This document shows positions 15,845-23,608 of a DNA stretch of 23,926 nt, in pieces. This DNA comes from Promethearchaeota archaeon. Lineage in GTDB: Archaea; Asgardarchaeota; Lokiarchaeia; Sigyniarchaeales; SOKP01. The first letter of the stretch is position 1; each line of letters begins with the position of its first letter. Position numbers and translations under genes: made by a program. The stretch lies in NCBI GenBank assembly GCA_019058135.1, contig JAHLWE010000391.1, positions 1-23,926 on the forward strand. Reading direction: 5' to 3'. The notes beneath the pieces are model-generated. The model ran no database searches. It saw only the letters and a list, made by a program, of their open reading frames with translations, and was not told where the DNA came from.

Positions 15845-15860
15845 TTTAAATATTTATAAT
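15845..15860 (-). promoter_or_regulatory. TATA-like element of the TFB gene
   Basis: The minus strand reads ATTATAAATATTTAAA. With the usual archaeal distance of about 25-27 bases, transcription would begin near 15825 and give a leader of about 28 bases before ATG 15797. Confidence 0.45.
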
Positions 15861-16060
15861 TTTAGTAAAAAATGTTAATAATTTACTTAAAAAACTAATT
15901 GTAAAAATAATTTTATGTTTAATCTTTTATCTTTAATCCAAAGAACTTCTTTTTTTACTGATCAATTGTCTGAATTATTAAGAATATCTTTTAAAGAGTG
16001 ATTAAAATATATGAATATCATTATATAATATAGGCGGAAAAAATTTAGTTTTAAAATTAG

Positions 16061-16070
16061 TATAAAAATT
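16061..16070 (+). promoter_or_regulatory. TATA-like element of the Arf/Rag-like GTPase gene
   Basis: TATAAAAATT lies 50 bases before ATG 16120, predicting a start near 16090 and a leader of about 30 bases. Confidence 0.45.
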
Positions 16071-16119
16071 AAATAACATTAAAAAAATATTAAAAATATT
16101 AGAAAAATGATTGTATATT

Positions 16120-17349
16120 ATGAGTAAAGAGTCCAAAGAGTCTATTGCACCATTTTTAAAATATTTTGATAAAAAATTTCTTAATCTCAAAGAAATTAAA
16201 TCAATTGGGGATTTAGCAAAATTACCAATATTTGCGTATAAATTTTTCACTAAAAATGATACAAAAATCATTTCAAAACTATTTGACATTAATGTTATTG
16301 AAGATTTAAGTAAATTAGATAAAGAAAAACCATTTGACCAATTTTTTTCTCTTGATGCCACCGAAGATCCAATTAAACAAGCTAAAATCGTTGAAAAAAT
16401 GAGAAAACAAATTGATATACTTACTGAAAAAATTCCTAACCTTGAAACAAAATTAAAGAAAGGGATAATAATAAGTGATGTTATGGTTCGAACAGCGAAA
16501 AAGAAAGAACCAATTAAGAAGAAAGAAACCAAAATAATTTGTGTGGGACTAGAAAATGCAGGTAAGACGGCTATATTGAGTAGATTTGGAGGACGCTTAG
16601 GAATCCAAGAATTAATTAAATTGAAACCTACAAAAAAGGTGAAGAGAAGAGTAGTAGAGACGAAAGATCTCACCCTTCTCATATGGGATTTCGGAGGCCA
16701 GGAAATATATCGAAAGATGTATTTAAAAGAACCAGAGAAATATTTTTTCCAAACACAACTTGTATTATATGTGATAGATGTACAAGACCCAGATAAATTT
16801 GATGATTCTTTTGAATATTTCTCTCAAATTTTAGAAATATTTAAGATTTTTGAGGAAAAACCGTATTTTTTGATTTTCATTCATAAAAGCGACCCGGATT
16901 TACGCGAAACTCCTGAATTTCAATTAAATGTTGAGATAGCCAAGGTAGGGATAAATGATCTATTTAAAGAGCGATATATGGAGTATGAAGTTTTTACAAG
17001 TTCAATTTACGATCTTATTAGTTCACAACCAAAATTTGCAAGATTTCTCAAAAATGTACTAAGAGACCAACAATCTTTAACAAATCCAACCTTAGAAAAG
17101 GTAGAAGGTCTTGGGAAAATACTGGACAGCACTCTAACCGCAGTTATTCGGCTCTCTGAAAATATAATGGTTGAATTTGATGGAATATATAGGAGATTTG
17201 AAGCTTTAGAAAATCAATTCAAAGCGAGTTTGTCAGCTCCACCACCAAAACAACCCAAAGCCACCGAAACTGATTCCCAAAGTACTCGAGCGACAGTATT
17301 AAATGAATTAAAGGAATTATTTCAAAAAAGAAAGAAAATAAATTATTAA
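16120..17349 (+). CDS. Arf/Rag-like small GTPase with helical N-terminal extension
   Basis: The protein has 409 residues from ATG 16120; an in-frame TTG nine bases earlier is less likely. The GTPase domain covers about 137-315: P-loop GLENAGKT (143-150), WDFGGQE (189-195) with the Arf-like glutamine, and HKSD (255-258) in place of NKxD. HKxD is the form seen in Rag/Gtr GTPases, while GLENAGKT and WDxGGQE recall Arf, so it sits between the two families, as many Asgard GTPases do. The N-terminal extension (1-135) contains two similar helical motifs, IKSIGDLAKLPIF (26-38) and INVIEDLSKLDKEKPF (57-72), reminiscent of helix-hairpin-helix units. The C-terminal tail (325-409) is a helical segment with a proline-rich break (374-378). 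No lipidation signal is visible. Likely role: a molecular switch in membrane or nutrient-type signalling, by family analogy only. Confidence 0.9.
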   Translation: MSKESKESIAPFLKYFDKKFLNLKEIKSIGDLAKLPIFAYKFFTKNDTKIISKLFDINVIEDLSKLDKEKPFDQFFSLDATEDPIKQAKIVEKMRKQIDILTEKIPNLETKLKKGIIISDVMVRTAKKKEPIKKKETKIICVGLENAGKTAILSRFGGRLGIQELIKLKPTKKVKRRVVETKDLTLLIWDFGGQEIYRKMYLKEPEKYFFQTQLVLYVIDVQDPDKFDDSFEYFSQILEIFKIFEEKPYFLIFIHKSDPDLRETPEFQLNVEIAKVGINDLFKERYMEYEVFTSSIYDLISSQPKFARFLKNVLRDQQSLTNPTLEKVEGLGKILDSTLTAVIRLSENIMVEFDGIYRRFEALENQFKASLSAPPPKQPKATETDSQSTRATVLNELKELFQKRKKINY

Positions 17350-17431
17350 TTCTTAATCTTCTTTTTCAAAATACAAATATTTTATTATTCAAGAAATTTT
17401 TTTTATTTTATTTTGAATCATTTTTTAATTG

Positions 17432-17439
17432 TATAAAAT
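17432..17439 (+). promoter_or_regulatory. TATA-like element of the M20-type gene
   Basis: TATAAAAT lies 45 bases before GTG 17477, giving a predicted leader of about 15-20 bases. AAGG at 17463-17466 may serve as ribosome site. Confidence 0.4.
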
Positions 17440-17476
17440 TAATAGATATTTATCTAAAAATTAAGGTTATCAGAAC

Positions 17477-18877
17477 GTGTCTAATAGTATTAATTTCCAA
17501 AATATTCGAAACCAAATTCAGGAAGAAAACGCTCTATTCATAACTAATGATTTACAAGAATTTTTACGAATTCCAAGTTATTCTTTAAATTCAAATGGGA
17601 TTGAGCAAGCAAAAAAATTCATCATTAATTATATTTCTGAGTTTTGTGAAGAGATAAATATTTTTGAGCATAAAATTAATCCTACTATTTTTACTGAAGT
17701 AAAGGGAAATCGTCCTGAAAAACTTTTAATCTTTATGATGTATGACACGCAACCAATAAATAAGGAAAAGGATTGGATATCACCCCCCTTTGCAGCTGAA
17801 ATTTCAAAATTAAATCCTCCTTTAAAAAAATTAGGTGACTGTATAATTTCCCGAGGTGCATACAATTCGAAGACATCTTTAATGGCATTTCTAAACGTTG
17901 TAAAAATATTAAAAAGAGAAAATATATTGCCAATTTCATTAATACTGGTATTCGATGGAGAAGAAGAAATTGGTTCTCCCACATTTCGTGAATTTCTGAA
18001 TCAAAATAAAGAAAATCTAAAGCAATGTATTGATTGTTATTACCCTTCTGCAAAACAAAATTTAGATAAGACACCAGTGATTAAAATGGGATATAAAGGT
18101 ATTATTTCTTTATCAATAAAGGCTTATTCAGAAAATGAGGAACCCCACTCTGCGTTTAGCAATATAATTGCAAATCCAGCGAGGGACTTGAATATATTTC
18201 TAAATAAATTATATGATGAGACAGGTTTTAAAATTAAAGCATTAGCTGAACCTTATAAGTATAGCAACTCAGAGAAGGTTATTTTTGAAAATCTAATTAA
18301 AAAAATCAATGTGGATGATGTTATTAATAAAGCGGGTATAAGTCAAATAATAGATACCGATATCAAATCAACTTTTTTAAAATATCTTTTTCAGCCTACT
18401 TTTAATATTTCCTCGTTAAAATCCGGATATTTAGAAACTGGTTATAAAAATATGGTCGCTAATTCTGCATTAGCAAATATAGATATTAGATGGGCCCATA
18501 ATATATCCCCTGAACAGATTTTTAACGAAATTAAGAAGAAATTACAAAATTTTATTAAAAAATCAGCTTCAAAATTCGATTTAAAATACAATATGGGGTA
18601 TTCAGGTTCTCGAGTTCCATTAGATTCCATAATTAGCAAAGCTTTTTTAAAGACTTGTAAAGATATGAATTTTGAACCTGAGATATGGCCTTTAAGTCCA
18701 GCAGCAGCCCCTTTAAGTATTATTAAAACCAAGTTAAAAAAAAATTTTATTGTAGGTGGCTTTGGGATAGGGGGTTTTGCTCATGCTCCGAATGAGTTCA
18801 TTCAGGTTTCCTCAATTTTAAATTCTAGAATATTTAATTTGAATTTTCTCAATAATTATAGTAGATTATTGAAGTAA
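17477..18877 (+). CDS. M20-family peptidase-like protein with altered metal site
   Basis: The 466 residues have the M20 (ArgE/DapE/carnosinase-type) layout: catalytic part, inserted dimerisation domain (about 200-325), then the rest of the catalytic part. Landmarks are MMYDTQP (87-93), W100 and SPPF (102-105), SRGAYNSK (125-132), DGEEEIGSP (160-168), PHSAF (223-227) and GGFAHAPNE (432-440). Active relatives have a GHxD block, RGxxDxKG and an Asp between EEIGS and the PxI/xG strand. Here the His is Met88, the bridging Asp is Asn130, and the third Asp region reads CYYPSAKQN. E163, E164, D90 and H436 remain. The protein may be catalytically dead or bind metal differently. GTG is the only plausible start, since the next Met is at residue 87. 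It is convergent with the V4R-like gene, 15 bases apart. Confidence 0.85.
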   Translation: MSNSINFQNIRNQIQEENALFITNDLQEFLRIPSYSLNSNGIEQAKKFIINYISEFCEEINIFEHKINPTIFTEVKGNRPEKLLIFMMYDTQPINKEKDWISPPFAAEISKLNPPLKKLGDCIISRGAYNSKTSLMAFLNVVKILKRENILPISLILVFDGEEEIGSPTFREFLNQNKENLKQCIDCYYPSAKQNLDKTPVIKMGYKGIISLSIKAYSENEEPHSAFSNIIANPARDLNIFLNKLYDETGFKIKALAEPYKYSNSEKVIFENLIKKINVDDVINKAGISQIIDTDIKSTFLKYLFQPTFNISSLKSGYLETGYKNMVANSALANIDIRWAHNISPEQIFNEIKKKLQNFIKKSASKFDLKYNMGYSGSRVPLDSIISKAFLKTCKDMNFEPEIWPLSPAAAPLSIIKTKLKKNFIVGGFGIGGFAHAPNEFIQVSSILNSRIFNLNFLNNYSRLLK

Positions 18878-18892
18878 ATATTGGGAGAAAAT

Positions 18893-19432
18893 TTACTTAT
18901 AAAAAATTATTTCTTCTTCACAAACGTCCTTTTCAACATTGTCATCTAAAAAATTAATCTCTACGCTTTTAATCGTTTCTCCAAGCATTTCTTTCAAAGC
19001 TTTTTCAAAATATCCTTTATTTACTCTGCAAAAGGCTTTTCCGGGCTTTAATCTCTTTCGTATTTTATAGGAATCTCGAAGGAAGCATTTATTTTCGATA
19101 ATAAACCTAATTTTTTCATCATCTTCTTCAACGTGTGTAATTTGAATGGAGTAATATTCTTTTAATTCACTAAGCAGAATTTCAAAGGATTCCAATATTC
19201 CAAATATTTCCTTGTTATATTTCTCTTTTAATCTTTTTGCAATTGTCAATCCTGGGACTGTTCCGACTTGGTATAATAAACTAAGAAGAGCGTTGCGCCC
19301 GAATACATCATACATTTTAAAAATTAAGGATTCAGTAATAATTTCATATCCTCTTAAAACGTTTAATTTTACTCCATTGTTTCTAATTTTTTCATTAGTT
19401 TTTTCAATTTCAAATTTAGAAATTAAATTCAA
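18893..19432 (-). CDS. Possible V4R / TRAPP-fold domain protein
   Basis: The 179 residues have no membrane segment. The pattern fits V4R (4-vinyl-reductase-like) domains, which share a fold with the Bet3/TRAPP subunits of eukaryotic tethering complexes: an N-terminal helix pair, GRNALLSLLYQVG (45-57), PGLTIAKRL (60-68), a strand (KIRFIIENKCFL, 107-118), then GKAFCRVNKGYFEKALKEML (131-150) and SVEINFL (156-162), which occupies the place of the usual E-x2-C strand. The final cysteine of typical V4R proteins (GxxxCxF) appears only as VCEEEIIF (170-177). The function could be ligand sensing or a tether component; neither is shown by the sequence. The start is TTG at 19432 with GGTTGGG upstream; no ATG is available before residue 40. 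A TATA-like element lies at 19490-19497. Confidence is good for the gene and moderate for the family. Confidence 0.6.
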   Translation of the reverse strand: MNLISKFEIEKTNEKIRNNGVKLNVLRGYEIITESLIFKMYDVFGRNALLSLLYQVGTVPGLTIAKRLKEKYNKEIFGILESFEILLSELKEYYSIQITHVEEDDEKIRFIIENKCFLRDSYKIRKRLKPGKAFCRVNKGYFEKALKEMLGETIKSVEINFLDDNVEKDVCEEEIIFYK

Positions 19433-19489
19433 TTTCCCAACCCGATTAAATCATAATTATTTTTAATATTATTACTGTTACCTTTAACT

Positions 19490-19497
19490 ATATAAAA
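19490..19497 (-). promoter_or_regulatory. TATA-like element of the V4R-like gene
   Basis: The minus strand reads TTTATATA, preceded by purines. It is 58-65 bases from the TTG start, which would give a leader of about 35 bases. Confidence 0.4.
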
Positions 19498-19560
19498 ACT
19501 ATCATTATCGGAGATTTCCGTATCATTTCCAATATTTTTTTTAAAGAAAAAAATTAGAAA

Positions 19561-20379
19561 TTAGAGCTTTTTATGAATAAATATTTCGCTCAATGTATTG
19601 ATTACAATATCTGGAGTACTCAGTTCGCCGCTAATGTTTTTCAACATTTCTTCGTTAGTCACTCCAGTAAGGACTAAAATTGTTTTTAACTGTGCTCGAT
19701 TACCAGCAACAATATCCGTATTTAATCTATCACCTACAAATACTGCTTTATCTGGAGACGTATCATACTTCTCTAATATCAACTCAATTCCCGTAATCTG
19801 GGGTTTTCCAAAGATGTCTAAAGGCTTATGACCTGTCGCGATCTCAACTGCCTTAACCATAACTCCAGCTCCAGGTAAGATTCCCTGTTTTGTTGGAAGT
19901 GTAGCATCCGAATTGGTTGCATAAAATTTTGCTCCGTAATTCAATATACATTTTTGAGCAATACTCACTTTTTCATAAGTTAAATGTCTATCTAAACCAA
20001 CAACTACAAAATCAATCTCATCTGAGAGAGAATTATCAGTAAAAACATTATGTCCTTGAGCTTCTAACTCTAATTTAAGCCCAATTTCACCTACAATGAA
20101 AATGTTTGAATTAGGTTTTATTTTAGACAATTTTTGAGCAGTAATATAAGCACTTGTATAAATATCTTCTCTCATGGTTTGAATTCCAAAGTTTTTAAGT
20201 TTTTTAACATACATATCCCGTGTGGCTGTGGAATTATTTGTATTAAAAACTACATCAATACCTTTATTACGTAGAATCTTTACGATTAAATTTGAATGGT
20301 TTATCAAGACATCTCCTCGATAAATGACTCCATCTAAATCAAAAATAAATAAAGCAATATCGTTTAATTCTTCAATCAT
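19561..20379 (-). CDS. HAD-superfamily phosphatase, NagD/HAD-IIA type
   Basis: This predicted soluble phosphohydrolase has 272 residues, typical for the HAD-IIA (NagD, 4-nitrophenylphosphatase, phosphoglycolate phosphatase 2) group. Motif I is FDLDGVIYRGD (13-23), with nucleophile D14 and acid D16. Motif II is NTNNSTATR (46-54). The C2 cap follows, with VVGLDRHLTYEKV (126-138) and FYATNSD (152-158). Motif III lysine is in IFGKP (189-193) and motif IV is VFVGDRLNTDI (213-223). All catalytic residues are present. Substrates of archaeal members vary (glycerol phosphate, phosphoglycolate, nucleotides) and cannot be assigned here. The gene lies between the V4R-like gene and the membrane kinase on the same strand, with spacings of 128 and 147 bases, so each probably has its own promoter. 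ATG 20379 is the start. Confidence 0.9.
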   Translation of the reverse strand: MIEELNDIALFIFDLDGVIYRGDVLINHSNLIVKILRNKGIDVVFNTNNSTATRDMYVKKLKNFGIQTMREDIYTSAYITAQKLSKIKPNSNIFIVGEIGLKLELEAQGHNVFTDNSLSDEIDFVVVGLDRHLTYEKVSIAQKCILNYGAKFYATNSDATLPTKQGILPGAGVMVKAVEIATGHKPLDIFGKPQITGIELILEKYDTSPDKAVFVGDRLNTDIVAGNRAQLKTILVLTGVTNEEMLKNISGELSTPDIVINTLSEIFIHKKL

Positions 20380-20526
20380 AGAATTGTTTTGAGAGAATTA
20401 TTTTCAAATAATAATATTAAAAATTAAAAAAAGGTTAATAAAAATTCGTTTTTATCCTCTTTTTAAAGTAAAATTATCATCTAAAGAAAAATTAGACATC
20501 TTTCCCAAAAAAAGTGAAATTAAATT

Positions 20527-21624
20527 TTAAGCCCACTGCGGGTAAAATGTTGCATAAAATTCATCAAAATGTCTGAAAATTTCTGCAACTGGAGCCTGAA
20601 TTTGATAATCAAAAATTACAACGATTAAATACAAGATGATGCCAGCTAATAATGGGTAAACTAGATTATCAGATATCTTTAGTAAATTTGGCGTAAGTAT
20701 ATCAAAAATACCAAAAATTAGAGTTAATATAATTGCTAATTCCCAGCCAATGAAGAAGTAAGAAGTAAAAAATGTTATTATGGAGCCACCTATAGTTCCC
20801 TCCCACGATTTTTCAGATTCCCATTTTATCTTATGCTTTCCAATCTTTTTACCTATTATAGAGGCAAATGTATCGCCAAAGCATAGGAGACAGAGTATTC
20901 CAAATGTACAGGAAATTGGTAGAAAAATAGATGCCATAAAAATACCAAATATGAAGTAATAATAGTGTCCAACGTTGTGTTGTTCTGAAGGTCTTAAACT
21001 TTTGATAAATAACTGGTAAAATGGGATACCCATATTTGGACTTAACCTAAAAAATTCTAAAATTATCGCAAAAGGTAAACCAATCATAAAAAATACCATT
21101 AAACTGATATCAACTAGAGTTGGTGAAATGTATTTTGGTGTAATTATGTAATCAAAACCTGGCCAAAATGGATTTATATTGCAAAATTCTGCAAAACCTG
21201 GAATATTTTCTAATAGAGTAATAGTTATTGTGTTAAAAATGAAAACTTCTAATAAAAACCCTCCAAAAAAGAAGAAATGAAAAAATTTTCTTATATACTC
21301 ATGTGTATTGGCTCTTAATTCTTGAAATTCCTTGTCGATTTCGTTTATTTCTTGTTGTCTATGAAGGAATTTAATATTTATCAAATTATAAAGACCAAAA
21401 TAACCAAGTATTATCCCCATACCTAACCATATTGCAAAACCTGCTGGAAATTTGTAATCTACATTTAAGAAAAAGGTAAAAACTATAATAATATAGAGCC
21501 CTAATAGTATTTTGCAATAAAATTTTGCGTTTTTATCACGTGAATATTTTATAATTTTTACTTGAAAGTAAATTAAAAGAGCAATAAATGGTAAAATTAT
21601 GAATAAATCAATTAATGAAGCCAT
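20527..21624 (-). CDS. Membrane CTP-dependent kinase / cytidylyltransferase-like protein (dolichol kinase, DGK1, phytol kinase group)
   Basis: The 365 residues form a polytopic membrane protein with about eight hydrophobic segments. The catalytic part is C-terminal: RKFFHF (112-117), EFFRL (190-194), CFGDTFASIIGKKIGK (248-263), KSWEGTIGG (272-280) and SDNLVYPLL (318-326). GDxxAxxxGxxxGK plus K(S/T)xEGTxxG and DNxxxP are the signatures shared by dolichol kinase (SEC59), yeast DGK1, plant phytol kinase and CTP transferases. These enzymes use CTP to phosphorylate or cytidylate a lipid alcohol or phosphate. In an archaeon the substrate could be dolichol, a geranylgeraniol-type isoprenoid or a lipid precursor; which one is open. 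It differs from the DUF46 archaeol cytidylyltransferase CarS. The start region carries a 16-base tandem duplication (21610-21645). Confidence 0.82.
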   Translation of the reverse strand: MASLIDLFIILPFIALLIYFQVKIIKYSRDKNAKFYCKILLGLYIIIVFTFFLNVDYKFPAGFAIWLGMGIILGYFGLYNLINIKFLHRQQEINEIDKEFQELRANTHEYIRKFFHFFFFGGFLLEVFIFNTITITLLENIPGFAEFCNINPFWPGFDYIITPKYISPTLVDISLMVFFMIGLPFAIILEFFRLSPNMGIPFYQLFIKSLRPSEQHNVGHYYYFIFGIFMASIFLPISCTFGILCLLCFGDTFASIIGKKIGKHKIKWESEKSWEGTIGGSIITFFTSYFFIGWELAIILTLIFGIFDILTPNLLKISDNLVYPLLAGIILYLIVVIFDYQIQAPVAEIFRHFDEFYATFYPQWA

Positions 21625-21645
21625 TGATCATTGAAGCCATTGATT
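21610..21645. repeat. Short tandem duplication over the membrane kinase start codon
   Basis: A 13-base core, TGAAGCCATTGAT, occurs at 21616-21628 and 21632-21644, a 16-base period. On the minus strand both copies contain ATGGCTTCA, but they are out of frame with each other (16 bases). The upstream copy opens a 10-codon frame that ends in TGA inside the coding region. Confidence 0.7.
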
Positions 21646-21825
21646 TATAAAAAATCTTTTGTAATTGTTAGTATTATTGACTAATTCACTCATCTAAGTT
21701 ATTAATAATAATAAAATGTCTTTTTGACAAAATTTTTAAATACTCTTAAGTTTAAATAAAATCACTAAAAAATATGCTATAGAGATTCTTACACAAAAAT
21801 AAGATCTTAAAATTAAAAAAAGTTT

Positions 21826-22002
21826 ATGATTATGAAAGAGAAATGGTACAAAGGAAAGGTATTTGTAATAACTGGAGCAAGTGGAGACATTGGTAGTGAG
21901 GTCTGCCATCTTTTTGCACCATTAGGAATGCGAATGTATTTGTTAGATCTACCAGGTCCAGCGCTTGATGAATTAGTGAAAGAAATAAAAGAACTATTAT
22001 GA
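21826..22002 (+). pseudogene. N-terminal fragment of a short-chain dehydrogenase/reductase (SDR)
   Basis: The frame encodes 58 residues, starting at ATG 21826 or 21832. It includes KVFVITGASGDIG (11-23), the TGxxxGxG nucleotide-binding turn of SDR enzymes (here TGASGDIG), and a second strand MYLLDLPGPA (39-48). SDR proteins are normally about 250 residues and have a YxxxK active site; the frame stops right after the third helix, with neither an Asn-Ala-Gly strand nor a YxxxK following in any frame. It is a truncated gene or a free half-Rossmann protein. Its stop (22000-22002) overlaps the ATG (21999-22001) of the next ORF by four bases, the usual arrangement of coupled genes. Confidence 0.55.
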
Positions 22003-22277
22003 TCTCTGAAATAACAAAGAGTAAAAAACATCTTAGAAAAATTGAAAAAGAAGGAATAAACTTGTTTTTTTCCTACGGAAAATATCATATCGCCGCTTTA
22101 ATCTCAAGCATGGATTTACCAATTTTACTAAAAAAACTCGATGATTTTTCAAAAGAATTTGAACAAAAATTTGAGAAAGAACTGAAAAATTTTAAAGGAT
22201 ATATTAATCCTTTTAAACCAACTAACGATCTTGTAAAAAAATATTTTGCCCAAAAATATTCGGTTTTTATGGAATAA
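21999..22277 (+). CDS. Small protein of unknown function following the SDR fragment
   Basis: It has 92 residues. The first 20 are basic (SKKHLRKIEKEG). Then come a strand-like NLFFSYGKYHIAALISS (21-37), a helix (LPILLKKLDDFSKEFEQKFE, 40-59), and KNFKGYINPFKP (64-75) with LVKKYF (79-84). This order resembles the C-terminal half of sensor- or longin-like domains in Asgard proteins, in which a strand pair is followed by a helix, a Gly and an F-x-LVxxYF tail; the comparison is from memory and weak. If so, the N half of that domain is missing, matching the picture of a truncated region. It starts in the stop codon of the SDR fragment (ATGA) and ends before a T-rich stretch. Confidence 0.55.
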   Translation: MISEITKSKKHLRKIEKEGINLFFSYGKYHIAALISSMDLPILLKKLDDFSKEFEQKFEKELKNFKGYINPFKPTNDLVKKYFAQKYSVFME

Positions 22278-22330
22278 CTCTTATATCACTTACTTAAATC
22301 ATCCACTTTCCTTCTTCATAGATTAGTAAA

Positions 22331-22357
22331 TTTTTTTTTTACTTTATTTTTTTATAT
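22331..22357 (+). terminator. T-rich tract after the 92-residue ORF
   Basis: A run of ten T (22331-22340) and a second T-rich run (22345-22353) follow the 92-residue ORF; archaeal RNA polymerases often stop at T tracts. The same region contains TTTATATC (22351-22358), a possible TATA element for the aminopeptidase gene. Confidence 0.3.
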
Positions 22358-22403
22358 CAAAATTATCTCAAAATTTTAAAAAGAAAGGATAATTGACTTA
22401 ATA

Positions 22404-23513
22404 ATGACAAATCCTTTATTTGAAAAATTAGCCAAGCTGGCTGTAAATTACTCACTTAAGGTAAAGAAAGGTCAGAGAATAAGAATTGCAGGTCCTGATT
22501 TCGCAAAAGAGTTATACCAAGCCTTATGTAAAGAAATTGTAGAAGCAGGGGGATATCCTTGGCTCAATGTTGAAATTGAAGGAGTTCAAGAGATCTTTTT
22601 AAAATATGCGTCCAAAGAACAACTTTTATTTGTAGATAATCTCTATAAACAGATGTATAGAGAGTTTGATGGATTTATTCGGATCCATGCTGATTATAAT
22701 ACACGGAGATTGTCCGAAATCGACCCCAAAATTATTGCAACATATAAAGGAGCGCCAGAACGAAAAGAATTAAGTGATATTTTTGAGGACAGGTTTGTTA
22801 AAGGAGAATTAGCATGGGTGGTTGTTCCTTTCCCTTGCCACGCTTTGGCCCAAGAAGCCAGTATGGATTTGTTTTCATATACAGAATTTGTAGAGAAAGC
22901 ATTGTTATTAGATAAGAATGATCCAATCGAAGAATGGCGTAAAATTGAGGTAGAACAAAATAAATTTGTTGAATATCTTAATAAAATAGAGAATATCCAC
23001 GTACTCGGTGAAGATACGGATTTAACACTGTCATTTAAAGGAAGGAAATGGATAAATTGTTGTGGATTACAAAATCTACCTGACGGAGAAGTTTTTTCCT
23101 CACCAGTTGAAGATTCAGTGAATGGAAAGATAAGATTCACATATCCTGCGATTTATCTAGGAAATGAAATCGAAAATATCTTCCTAGAATTCAAGGATGG
23201 AGTCGTAAAAAAGGCTACAGCTGAAAAAGGCGAATCTTTATTATTAGAATTGCTTAAAATTCCAAATGCGGATAGACTAGGAGAATTTGCCGTTGGGACG
23301 AATTATGGGATAACTAGATTCACTAAATCAATTCTCTTCGATGAGAAATTAGGAGGAACGATTCACTGCGCCATAGGAATGGGTTTCAAAGAAACAGGCG
23401 CTAAAAACATGTGTGCTATACATTTAGACTTTATAAAGGATATGAAATTACCTGGTTCAAAAATAATTGCGGATGGCAAGGTAGTATATGAGCAAGGGCA
23501 GTGGAGAATTTAA
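22404..23513 (+). CDS. M29-family metallo-aminopeptidase
   Basis: The 369 residues fit the M29 (aminopeptidase T/AmpS) family, two-metal exopeptidases that release N-terminal residues from peptides. Landmarks of the catalytic C domain are LPDGEVFSSP (225-234), LGEFAVGTN (292-300), LFDEKLGGTIHCAIG (311-325) and MCAIHLDFIKDM (336-347). By alignment with aminopeptidase T from memory, E229, E294, H321, H340 and D342 are the metal ligands. The catalytic tyrosine of that enzyme falls on F328 (GMGFKETG), which would change activity. The N domain begins FEKLAKLAVNYSLKVKKGQ, the usual opening. Start ATG 22404 has AAAGGA at 22384-22389 upstream. The gene appears to be alone; the next gene is on the opposite strand. 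Confidence 0.9.
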   Translation: MTNPLFEKLAKLAVNYSLKVKKGQRIRIAGPDFAKELYQALCKEIVEAGGYPWLNVEIEGVQEIFLKYASKEQLLFVDNLYKQMYREFDGFIRIHADYNTRRLSEIDPKIIATYKGAPERKELSDIFEDRFVKGELAWVVVPFPCHALAQEASMDLFSYTEFVEKALLLDKNDPIEEWRKIEVEQNKFVEYLNKIENIHVLGEDTDLTLSFKGRKWINCCGLQNLPDGEVFSSPVEDSVNGKIRFTYPAIYLGNEIENIFLEFKDGVVKKATAEKGESLLLELLKIPNADRLGEFAVGTNYGITRFTKSILFDEKLGGTIHCAIGMGFKETGAKNMCAIHLDFIKDMKLPGSKIIADGKVVYEQGQWRI

Positions 23514-23608
23514 ACTAGCCTATAGATAATCCCGAATTTTATTTTCCTATAAAGATAAATGGTTCTTATAGTTACTTATCTTAAGTTCTTAACAGAATAC
23601 GTAATTTT

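Larger units (their letters stand above)
15798..16119. other. Divergent intergenic region between TFB and GTPase genes
   Basis: This is the longest gene-free stretch (322 bases). It holds TATA-like elements for both flanking genes (15845-15860 minus, 16061-16070 plus). I see no tRNA, stable hairpin or tandem repeat in it. A 28-codon ATG frame (15915-16001, +) has no ribosome site and is not called. Confidence 0.6.

Noticed and set aside
15915..16001. 28-codon ATG frame between TFB and the GTPase
   Set aside because: It has no ribosome site or recognisable motif, and short open frames are expected in AT-rich DNA.
16002..16682. 226-codon minus-strand frame opposite the GTPase gene
   Set aside because: It is the antisense shadow of a gene with clear GTPase motifs; its phenylalanine/serine-rich translation is typical of such shadows.
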